From positions 1-10,451 of the forward strand of contig JBKPCV010000217.1 in assembly GCA_046727575.1 (NCBI GenBank): a stretch of 10,451 nucleotides of DNA, given 5' to 3'. The notes under the pieces are model-generated. The model had not been told where the DNA came from, did not search any database, and saw nothing but the letters and a program-made list of their open reading frames with translations. Shown here one piece after another: positions 1 to 6,327 of this stretch (position 1 is its first letter; every line of letters begins with the position of its first letter). Made by a program: the position numbers and the translations under genes. The DNA comes from DASPTH01 sp046727575 (GTDB lineage Bacteria; Actinomycetota; Acidimicrobiia; IMCC26256; DASPTH01).

Positions 1-876
1 CACTTGTGCGGCCCGGTGCCGAACATCAGATGGTCGATGTTCGTACGCTCGAAGTCGACCGTGTCCGGGTCGTGGAAGACCGTCTCGTCCCGTCCCGCCG
101 AACCGGTGAGGAGGAGAAGCCGGTCGCCGGCGCGGACCTTCTGGTCGGCGATGACGACGTCGTGGGTAGCGGTACGCGTGACCACCAGGATCGATTCCCA
201 GCGCATCAGCTCCTCGAGCACGGTCGGGACCAGCGCGACGAGCAGATCACGTGTCTCGGGATGATCGGCGAGCCACACCAGCAGTTGCCCAACGAGTTGA
301 CGGTGGTGTGGAGGCCGGCCTTGAGCACGAACACTGCGATGCGTACGGCCTCGTCGAGCGTGAGGAGGCGTGTCTGGTCCCATCGGGCAGTGGCGAGATG
401 GTCGACCAGGTCGCGCGCCTCGCCTGGCGGCGCGTCGCGACGCGACGCGACGAGGCGCGCGAGAAAGTCTCCGACTTGCGCGGTGAGCGCGGCGTCGTGT
501 GGCGCCTTGCGCAACCCGCCGTCCTCCCACGCTCGGACCATCGCGTGATGCTCGGGGCTCGATGCCGAACATGTGCATCGTCACGTCGAACACGTAGGGG
601 ATGGCGACCGAGTGCACGAACTCGAACCGGGGGGGACCGACGTTGCCGAGCACGCGCGCGGGCGATGTCGCGCGCCGCGGGTTCGAGCGCGGCCACGTTG
701 CCCGGTGAGAATGGAGCCAGCAGTGTCTGGCGGTACCGCGTGTGCTCGGTGCCGTCTACTTCGCCCGGGATGCGGGTGCCGAGCGGGTCCGGGAACGCCG
801 GGACGGTTTGTGTGACATTGGAGAACGTGCTCGCGTCCTGGAGGACGCCGACGACGTCGGCGTGACGGGTGACCAG
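1..876 (-). pseudogene. Cytochrome P450 remnant, three frameshifts, N-terminus missing, C-terminus off window
   Basis: This is a heme monooxygenase of the soluble bacterial P450 type, read right to left through changing frames. In order there is a start-of-homology segment (LVTRHADVVGVLQDASTFSN, from 876), a C-helix with EHTRYRQ, the I-helix motif AGLHTT (302-319), the K-helix ExxR as ELMR (201-212), a PERF-like FERT, and the heme loop FGTGPHK, whose cysteine codon is cut by the window edge. The frame changes near 655-664, at about 554 (a run of four G on the plus strand) and near 284, so no single frame encodes the protein. Upstream of 876 the frame meets TGA at 877-879, and roughly the first 60-70 residues usual for the family are absent. 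Spliced across the shifts, the domains are in correct order and well conserved, so decay is recent or the shifts are sequence errors. The substrate cannot be told; steroid, terpene or fatty acid are all possible. Confidence 0.88.
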
Positions 877-1220
877 TCAGTGACCGCCTCGGCGAGGCGC
901 TCCCCGAGCTCGCAGAGGATCCCACTTCTGCCGACGCGCGGGACGGCAGGGACACGCTCATCGCTGCGCTCGCGCACGAGAGCTACGTGATCTCCGAACT
1001 TCCCGGCGCACCGATCCTTCCCATCTCGCAGATCTCGGCACCAGTGTTCTCAACTGACGGGACTGTCGCTCTGGTGCTCGGTGTCCAGGGTTTCCCGCAC
1101 CAGGTCGCGGTTGAGCAGTTCTCCGACATGGCCGCGAGCATCGTGGAAACGGCCGGACGGATCACGGCGCGCGTGCACGGGCGACGCCCGGATCTACTCG
1201 AGCCGTCACGGCGGGCTTGA
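873..1220 (+). pseudogene. IclR-type regulator, C-terminal effector-domain fragment
   Basis: The plus frame is open from just after TGA (870-872) to the TGA stop at 1218-1220, about 115 codons. It reads through LIAALAHESYVISELPG, then ISAPVFSTDGTVALVLGVQG, then an amphipathic helix (VEQFSDMAASIVETAGRIT). This order of beta-hairpin, small-residue strand and final helix is what the C-terminal GAF-like effector domain of IclR regulators looks like. The family is usually about 250 residues with an N-terminal winged helix-turn-helix; here that DNA-binding half and the start of the effector domain are missing. The best internal start is GTG 987, which would give only 77 residues. The missing side abuts the truncated 5' end of the P450 remnant, so both genes seem to have lost their starts at one breakpoint. 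A remote GAF-domain protein is the alternative reading. Confidence 0.6.
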
Positions 1221-1231
1221 TCGCGCCGGCC

Positions 1232-1237
1232 TAGGCT
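1232..1237 (+). promoter_or_regulatory. Candidate -10 element TAGGCT before the glycosyltransferase
   Basis: TAGGCT lies in the 55-nt gap between the regulator remnant and the glycosyltransferase and fits the actinobacterial TAnnnT pattern. It is 38 nt before the chosen GTG and about 20 nt before the GGAGG at 1259-1263, a geometry compatible with a short leader. No convincing -35 box is visible, so this is a weak call. Confidence 0.3.
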
Positions 1238-1275
1238 CCCGTTCCTTCACCTCGCAGCGGAGGACGTGCACACCG

Positions 1276-2883
1276 GTGACGGAAACCATGTCGGCACCGA
1301 CCGCTGTCACGGGGGCGCGGGCGCCGGAGCGCACGCGTCGCCCGCGGGGCACGCTCGTTGTCGTTCCCGTGGCGCTCGTCGCGCTCGCCGGTCTCGCCGG
1401 TCTCGGGATCCGTATCTGGATCATGACGGGCCGGCTCGGGGTGGTCGACTCGGACGAGGCGATCACGGGTCTCATGGCCCGTCACCTGCTCGACGGTGAG
1501 TTCCGTGCGTTCATCTGGCGGCTGGCCTATCAGGGCACCATCGCCACCTACCCGGTCGCCCTGAGCTTCCGGCTGTTCGGATCGAGTCAATCCACACTCG
1601 AGCTGCCCTACCTGCTGATGTCGGCCGGAGCGACGATCATCGTGTGGCGCATCGGGGTGCGCATCATGCGCCCGTTGGCGGCGGTGTTCGCCGCGCTCGC
1701 GTTCTGGCTGTGGCCCGCGCTCTACGTGTGGATCTCGGTCAAGCCGTTGATGTTCTACGTCCCCACGATGCTCCTCGGCCTGGCCACCTTGCTGTGCGCG
1801 CTCCGGGCGATCGAACGCCCCCGCCGGCCGCTCGACTGGTGTCTGCTCGGACTGTTCGCCGGCGCGGGATGGTGGACGTCGCCAAACATCATGTACTTCG
1901 CGGTTCCGACCATTGTGTGGTTGATCGCCTATCACCGCCGTTCGATCGTCCCGGGAGTGCTCTTCTCTATTCCGTTCGCGTTCCTCGGTGCCCTGCCCTG
2001 GATCTGGAACGACCTCACGTACGGATTCGACTCGTTCGTGCTCCGCGAGGGCACCGCCCAGGGGACCTACCTCGACCATCTCGGGTACTTCTTCACGCAC
2101 GCGCTCCCGACGGCACTGGGATTGCGCGCCCCCTTCACGGGGGAGTGGATCGCGGGAGCGGCACACCTCCTCTTGTATGGCGCCGCGCTGGCCCTGCTCG
2201 CCTGGTCCCTCGTGCTGGGCTTCCGCGCGAAGTCGATCGCCGCAGTCGGGCTAGTGACGTGCCCGTTTCTCTTTGCACTCGTTCCTGTTGGCTCGAACCT
2301 CGAGAACGACTTCATCGGGAACGGCCGGTACTTTTACTTCTTCACGCCGTTCGTCGCGCTCGCGGTGGGCCAGGTCTTCGGCGCCGTCGCGCCCAGTCGC
2401 GCACACCGTCGGACCGGAGGGTTGCTCCGGTGGATGCCCGCGTGCGTCCTCGCGGTTGCGCTCGCGGCGTCGACCGCGTGGGGCTTCGTGCGGCTCTACG
2501 ACCAACGCGCAGGCATCGGCGGCGCACCGCCGCTCGACGCGGTGGTCCGCAGGCTCGAACGCGACGGGCACCACGAGGTGTACGCGAGCTTCTGGGTCGC
2601 CCTGCGCCTGACATTCGAGAGCGACGAGCGGATCATCGGTGTAGCGACCGATCTGGGCCCGAGCTACCAGGGCTACACCGACCGCGTCGCGCACTCGAAA
2701 CTGCCCGTGTACGTGTGCTTCCTCGACCCGCACAACGTCTTCAATCCGCTCGCCAGCGTGCGCGCACGCGCGCGTGCTGCGGGTATCGCGCTGCGCGAGA
2801 TCCGCGTCGGTGACTACCTGATCGTGGTGCCGTCGGAGCGCATGACGGCGCCGCCGCCGTTCAATCTGGCTACCCGGCCGTAG
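1276..2883 (+). CDS. Polytopic membrane glycosyltransferase, GT-C fold (GT39/ArnT-like)
   Basis: Predicted integral membrane glycosyltransferase of about 535 residues that would use a polyprenyl-phosphate sugar as donor and act on the outer face of the membrane. After an Arg/Pro-rich cytoplasmic N-terminus, the first membrane helix lies at about residues 26-50. It is followed by VDSDEA (about 57-62), the acidic first-loop motif expected for the catalytic base of GT39/ArnT/PMT-type enzymes, and by YQGT (85-88), also typical. Many hydrophobic helices follow to about residue 410, then a soluble C-terminal domain of about 115 residues with TFESDERIIGVATD. GTG 1276 is chosen because GGAGG lies at 1259-1263; ATG 1288 is an alternative, while the open frame further upstream overlaps the regulator remnant and has no family features. 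Acceptor and sugar are unknown. It stands alone, converging on the SDR gene with only 3 nt between stop codons. Confidence 0.8.
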   Translation: MTETMSAPTAVTGARAPERTRRPRGTLVVVPVALVALAGLAGLGIRIWIMTGRLGVVDSDEAITGLMARHLLDGEFRAFIWRLAYQGTIATYPVALSFRLFGSSQSTLELPYLLMSAGATIIVWRIGVRIMRPLAAVFAALAFWLWPALYVWISVKPLMFYVPTMLLGLATLLCALRAIERPRRPLDWCLLGLFAGAGWWTSPNIMYFAVPTIVWLIAYHRRSIVPGVLFSIPFAFLGALPWIWNDLTYGFDSFVLREGTAQGTYLDHLGYFFTHALPTALGLRAPFTGEWIAGAAHLLLYGAALALLAWSLVLGFRAKSIAAVGLVTCPFLFALVPVGSNLENDFIGNGRYFYFFTPFVALAVGQVFGAVAPSRAHRRTGGLLRWMPACVLAVALAASTAWGFVRLYDQRAGIGGAPPLDAVVRRLERDGHHEVYASFWVALRLTFESDERIIGVATDLGPSYQGYTDRVAHSKLPVYVCFLDPHNVFNPLASVRARARAAGIALREIRVGDYLIVVPSERMTAPPPFNLATRP

Positions 2884-2886
2884 CCG

Positions 2887-3798
2887 TTACTCCTCGAGGG
2901 TGCCGACGCGGAACGGCGGCACACCCGGGTCGCGATCGGCGAAGAGCGTCGAGCGACCTTTGTCGAGTGCCTCGATCGTCCAGACCTCCTCCGATCGGAT
3001 CTGGGTCACCGGCGTCCACCCCTGGACGATCTGCGCCACGCCCCCGGCGATCTTCAGTACTTGACCGCTGATGCCCTCTGCCAGCGGTGACGCCAACCAC
3101 ACCGCGCCCGCCGCCGGGTTCTCGGGCGACATCCTCGGGTCGTTGGCGAGCTCCTCGCCGGCGCCGACCGTCCCGAGCAGACGCGTCGCGGCGACCGGTG
3201 CGATCGCGTTGACGCGCACCCCTGAGCGCTCGAGCTCTCGCGCGATGACGATCGTCATCGCGGCGATGCCCATCTTCGCCGCCGCGTAGTTGGTCTGGCC
3301 CGCGTTCCCGTACAGGCCCGCTTCGGAGGACGTCATGACGATGGCGGCGTGCGCCGGCTCGCCCGTTGCCTTCGCCTTCTCGCGCCAGTACGCGCCGGCG
3401 AAGTGCGACGGTGCGAAGTGACCCTTCAGGTGGACCCGGATCACCGAGTCGAACTCCTCTTCGGTCATGTTGAAGCTCATCTTGTCCCGCAGGATGCCGG
3501 CGTTGCAGATGAGCACGTCGAGTCCGCCGAAGGAGTCGATCGCCTGCTTGATCATGGCTTCCGCGCCGCTCCAGCTCGCGCAGTCGTCATAGTTGGCGAC
3601 GCCTTCGCCGCCCGCTGCTTTGATCTCGTCGACGACCTGCTGCGCCGGCGTCTGGTCGGAGCCCTCGCCCGCGCCCGAGCCACCGAGGTCGTTGACGACG
3701 ATCTTGGCGCCCTCGCGCGCCAGCAGCAGTGCCTCTGAACGACCGATACCCCGGCCCGAGCCGGTCACGACCGCAACCTTGCCGTCGAAGAGACCCAT
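2887..3798 (-). CDS. SDR oxidoreductase, MFE-2 (HSD17B4)-like 3-hydroxyacyl-CoA dehydrogenase type
   Basis: Short-chain dehydrogenase of 303 residues, predicted to interconvert a hydroxyl and a keto group with NAD(P). The cofactor motif TGSGRGIG is at residues 12-19, an Asp that favours NAD ends the second strand in VVNDLGG (D37), NAG is at 99-101, and the catalytic triad is Ser158, Tyr171 and Lys175 (YAAAK). The stretch VVNDLGGSGAGEG, ANYDD, NAGILRDK and RVHLKGHF is characteristic of the dehydrogenase domain of peroxisomal multifunctional enzyme 2, which oxidises 3-hydroxyacyl-CoA in beta-oxidation of long or branched chains and steroid side chains. Here it is a single-domain protein without the hydratase or SCP2 parts, plus a C-terminal tail of about 45 residues. 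ATG 3798 is chosen because GAGGGG (3806-3811) sits 7 nt upstream; an open extension to 3879 shows no SDR similarity. General annotation pipelines may call it 3-oxoacyl-ACP reductase. Confidence 0.88.
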   Translation of the reverse strand: MGLFDGKVAVVTGSGRGIGRSEALLLAREGAKIVVNDLGGSGAGEGSDQTPAQQVVDEIKAAGGEGVANYDDCASWSGAEAMIKQAIDSFGGLDVLICNAGILRDKMSFNMTEEEFDSVIRVHLKGHFAPSHFAGAYWREKAKATGEPAHAAIVMTSSEAGLYGNAGQTNYAAAKMGIAAMTIVIARELERSGVRVNAIAPVAATRLLGTVGAGEELANDPRMSPENPAAGAVWLASPLAEGISGQVLKIAGGVAQIVQGWTPVTQIRSEEVWTIEALDKGRSTLFADRDPGVPPFRVGTLEE

Positions 3799-3848
3799 CG
3801 TGTTACCCCTCGTGTGATGACTGGAGCGCGCCAGTACCGCCGCCGCCG

Positions 3849-3854
3849 ACGCTA
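3849..3854 (-). promoter_or_regulatory. Candidate -10 TAGCGT for the MFE-2-like SDR
   Basis: Read on the minus strand the sequence is TAGCGT followed by CG, 50 nt before the SDR start codon. The same hexamer lies before the FtsX-type permease (7339) and the second SDR (9874), in matching orientation. It fits the TAnnnT actinobacterial pattern. It is part of an 8-bp palindrome CGCTAGCG (3850-3857). A -35 element is not recognisable. Confidence 0.4.
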
Positions 3855-3860
3855 GCGAGC

Positions 3861-3875
3861 CTCGCGTGGCGCGAG
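3861..3875. promoter_or_regulatory. Small operator-like inverted repeat in the SDR/LLM divergent region
   Basis: CTCGCG and CGCGAG are perfect 6-bp inverted arms around a TGG spacer. The site lies immediately upstream of the candidate -10 of the SDR gene, where a bound protein would block or aid polymerase, and within the 209-nt region from which the SDR and LLM genes diverge. In GC-rich DNA such short arms can arise by chance, so the call is tentative. Nothing else of note is seen in the rest of 3799-4007 except the ribosome binding sites. Confidence 0.25.
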
Positions 3876-4007
3876 CCAAATGGGGAGCGCCCGGCGTGCG
3901 CCGAACCCTCCGAGTCAGGAGCGGCGCGCGTTGCTGAACGGCTGTCGAAGGCTACTTCGCGGGTGCGCGAGGATCTACGCAGTCACGGACAGCCGAAAGA
4001 GGAGCGG

Positions 4008-5141
4008 ATGAAATTCTCGATGATCTTCGAGGCGCAAGTCGAATACGGGACGCCCGATGTCGAGCGCCAGGCGATTCTCAACTGCATCGAGCAGGCGGTG
4101 TACGCGGAGGAAGTGGGGTTCGACGCCATCTGGGCGGTGGAGCACCACGCGCTGGTCGAGTACTCGCACATGAGTGCGCCGGAGGTCTTCCTGACGGCAG
4201 TTGCGGCGAAGACGAGTCGCATTCGCGTCGGCCACGCCGCGGTGTGCATGCCGTTCGGGTACAACCACCCCGTACGAGTCGCGGAGCGCGCGGCGATGCT
4301 CGACATCATCTCGGGTGGGCGGCTGAACCTCGGAGCGGCGCGCGGCGGGACCGTGCAGGAGATGTCACTCGTGGGTGTTGATCCCGAGCGCACCGTCGCC
4401 GAGGTCAAGGAGGCCCTGACGTTCATCGGGCACTGCTGGCGCGAGGAGACGATCCAGTGGGACAGCGAACTCCTCACGATCCAGCACCCACCGGAGCGTC
4501 CGCCCCACACGGTCGTGCCGCGGCCCGTCCAGATGCCGCACCCGCCGCTCTACCTGGCGTGCACCAACCCCGAAACGGTGAAGCGCGCCGCGCAGTACGG
4601 GGTCGGGCCGATGGTGCTCGGGTTCGGCGGACCCGAGGTGATCGCGAAGATGCGCGAGACGTTCGACGAGGAGCGCCGCACCCGTGACGAGGAGGCGGTC
4701 GTCTCGCCGGGGCACATCAACGACACGTTCGTCGCGCTGTGCCCGTCGCTCCTGATGGACGACCGCGACGAAGCCGTGCACGTCGGCGCGCGTGCGTTGC
4801 GGTTCTTCGCCGAGGCGATCACCCACTGGGCGGCGCCGAACGGCGTGGCGCCGACACACGGAACCGATTCCGTCGACAACGTCGCGTTCATGAAGGAGCG
4901 CTTCGCAACCGCGCAGGCAGCGGACGCGCGTGGTGATGCGCCACCGTCTGCCGCGTCACCTCTCTACAACCTCGATCACGCGATCGGCGCGCCCGAAGAT
5001 GCGATTGCCTATGTGCGCCGGCTCGCGGCGGCTGGAGTCGACGACGTGATGTGCCTGATCCAGATGGGGACGCTGACCCAAGCGCAGCAGCTCGAGACGA
5101 TCCGTCTCTGGGGCGAACAGGTCATCCCCAAGTTTCGATAA
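4008..5141 (+). CDS. LLM-class flavin-dependent oxidoreductase (bacterial luciferase-like)
   Basis: Protein of 377 residues with the TIM-barrel fold of the luciferase-like superfamily, which uses FMNH2 or coenzyme F420 to oxidise or reduce an organic substrate. Family features in order are a first strand MKFSMIFEAQ; GFDAIWAVEHH (38-47), the EHH of the luciferase A-type active site; strand and loop RIRVGHAAVCMPFGYNHPVRVAERAAMLD (71-99); GRLNLGAARGG (104-114), the phosphate and flavin-binding segment; HPPLYLACTNPETVKRAAQYG (178-198); and a C-terminal helix with VRRLAAAGVDDVMC. Length is normal. ATG 4008 is chosen because AGAGGAG (3998-4004) lies directly before it, although the spacer is short; the open frame extending upstream is non-coding in character. 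It diverges from the MFE-2-like SDR, which suggests a shared catabolic context, but the substrate is unknown and FMN versus F420 cannot be decided here. Confidence 0.88.
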   Translation: MKFSMIFEAQVEYGTPDVERQAILNCIEQAVYAEEVGFDAIWAVEHHALVEYSHMSAPEVFLTAVAAKTSRIRVGHAAVCMPFGYNHPVRVAERAAMLDIISGGRLNLGAARGGTVQEMSLVGVDPERTVAEVKEALTFIGHCWREETIQWDSELLTIQHPPERPPHTVVPRPVQMPHPPLYLACTNPETVKRAAQYGVGPMVLGFGGPEVIAKMRETFDEERRTRDEEAVVSPGHINDTFVALCPSLLMDDRDEAVHVGARALRFFAEAITHWAAPNGVAPTHGTDSVDNVAFMKERFATAQAADARGDAPPSAASPLYNLDHAIGAPEDAIAYVRRLAAAGVDDVMCLIQMGTLTQAQQLETIRLWGEQVIPKFR

Positions 5142-5155
5142 GGGGAGGGCGCGTG

Positions 5156-5204
5156 CTTCATGGGCGCGATTTGCTCGCTGAGCGGAGCTCACGCGCCCAT
5201 GAAG
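5156..5204. terminator. Strong inverted repeat between convergent genes, probable bidirectional terminator
   Basis: CTTCATGGGCGCG (5156-5168) and CGCGCCCATGAAG (5192-5204) are perfect 13-bp inverted arms separated by 23 nt. The loop itself contains GCTC-GCT-GAGC, a small inner hairpin. The repeat starts 14 nt after the stop of the LLM gene, and its right arm lies within the last codons of the converging sensor gene (stop at 5189-5191). That position fits a hairpin that ends transcription from both sides. There is no T-tract, so it would not be a classical intrinsic terminator; mRNA stabilisation or protein binding are alternatives. Confidence 0.6.
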
Positions 5205-6217
5205 TCCTTGTCGATCCGCGTCGTCAACTCGACGCGGTCGGCGTGGCGACGTACGTGGAGACGCACGACGTTCCCGGTCGGGAACGTTCGCAGCTGCACG
5301 AGGTCGCAGACCTGGTTCGCCAGCCAGAGTCCTCTGCCGTCGACGCGATCGAACGCCGGACGTTCGCGGCCGGCGAGCGGGTCGTCCATTCGGCCGCGGT
5401 CGCGAATCTCGCAGACCACGCGGCCGTTCCGGCACCAGAGTCGGAGCACACCGGCGCCGCCGCCGTGTCGGACGCTGTTGGCCGCGACCTCGTCGACCGC
5501 GAGCACCATGCCTGCGAGCTGCGACTCGTCGAGCCCTGCGGCACTGGCGTATTCGCGGACGGCTCGCCGTATCGCCGGCAGTGACTGCGCCGACGCGAAC
5601 GCGAACTCACGGTCGATGGCCTCGGGCTCGGCCAGCGCGAGACTGCAAGGACTCGCCATCTCGTTGAGATCCCGAACCATCGTGCTCGCGCCCTGCTCGC
5701 CACGGTGCCAGACGAAGGGATGGGAGCGCCGCGCCTCCTCGATGACCGACGGATCGAGCGCCGCGGTGTCGTAGGGGCACACGAGCCACCAGCAGTCGCC
5801 GCCCGCAAACGCCACGTTCAGCAGCTCCTCGTGCCGCTGGCACTCGACGACCTCCTCCGGCGACCGATCCGCGACGATCGGTTCCCCGATGCCCCGAATT
5901 CGACCGTCAGCCCGGTGGTCGGTGACGAAGTCACGCCAGGCGGGGATGATCCGCGCCGGATTCCGGCCGACCTCCTCCATGTCGGCGAAGTACGCGCCGT
6001 CGCCGTCGTCACCCAGCTCGTCGCGTAGCGCGCGGATCTTGGCCGAACCGACCACGACGAGGATCGGCTCCTCCCGTTCGAGCGCATCTCGGATGAACGG
6101 GAGGGTGCCGCGGAGGAACTCCGATTCACCGGAATAGAGGAAGGCCTCGTGCCGGAACGGGTCCGGCTCCGAGCGCGCACCGGTACCGCTCGTACCTGGT
6201 CCGGTGCGCCCCTGCAC
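5189..6217 (-). CDS. MEDS-domain sensor with anti-sigma-type HATPase domain
   Basis: Two-domain cytoplasmic signalling protein of 342 residues. Residues about 20-190 match the MEDS sensory domain (RHEAFLYSGESEFL at the start, CWWLVCPYD and PFVWHRG later), named from methanogen and methylotroph DcmR-type sensors. Residues about 203-330 are a GHKL ATPase of the RsbW/SpoIIAB serine-kinase type, with N-box VDEVAANSVRHGG (241-253), G1 box DRG (273-275) and G2 box GRGL (294-297). There is no histidine phosphorylation domain and no membrane helix, so a kinase acting on an anti-sigma-antagonist or a sigma factor is the likeliest role; many databases still label such proteins sensor histidine kinase. 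GTG 6217 is chosen because GGGGAGG (6227-6233) lies 9 nt upstream. No sigma factor or antagonist gene is in the window. The neighbour upstream on the same strand, 110 nt away, is the substrate-binding protein, so co-transcription is possible. Confidence 0.85.
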   Translation of the reverse strand: MQGRTGPGTSGTGARSEPDPFRHEAFLYSGESEFLRGTLPFIRDALEREEPILVVVGSAKIRALRDELGDDGDGAYFADMEEVGRNPARIIPAWRDFVTDHRADGRIRGIGEPIVADRSPEEVVECQRHEELLNVAFAGGDCWWLVCPYDTAALDPSVIEEARRSHPFVWHRGEQGASTMVRDLNEMASPCSLALAEPEAIDREFAFASAQSLPAIRRAVREYASAAGLDESQLAGMVLAVDEVAANSVRHGGGAGVLRLWCRNGRVVCEIRDRGRMDDPLAGRERPAFDRVDGRGLWLANQVCDLVQLRTFPTGNVVRLHVRRHADRVELTTRIDKDFMGA

Positions 6218-6327
6218 CGTATTGCACCTCCCCGCTCCCGATCCGCCTGATGGTCAATTCGCCGCTCAGTGCGTACCCAGGACGGGTCGCAGCCATGCGT
6301 ACTGGTCGAGATCCGCCCGAGACGCCC

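Noticed and set aside
756..977. Minus-strand frame that could be taken as the missing P450 N-terminus
   Set aside because: Beyond about 876 it shows no P450 character and is the antisense of the IclR-type fragment, so it is a shadow rather than the lost start.
1231..2166. Long open frame on the minus strand opposite the glycosyltransferase
   Set aside because: It is very rich in Arg, Glu, His and Gln without any domain, as expected for an antisense shadow of a GC-rich gene, while the plus strand has a coherent membrane protein.
1644..2813. Long plus-strand frame inside the glycosyltransferase
   Set aside because: Arg/Pro-rich composition with no motif; it is an out-of-frame reading of the true gene.
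3729..4007. N-terminal extension of the LLM oxidoreductase
   Set aside because: The stretch covers the antisense SDR start and intergenic DNA, whereas a good ribosome binding site precedes ATG 4008 and the family begins there.
6270..6302. Direct repeat TGCGTAC at 6270-6276 and 6296-6302
   Set aside because: Two copies of 7 bp with no symmetry or promoter context; chance is sufficient.
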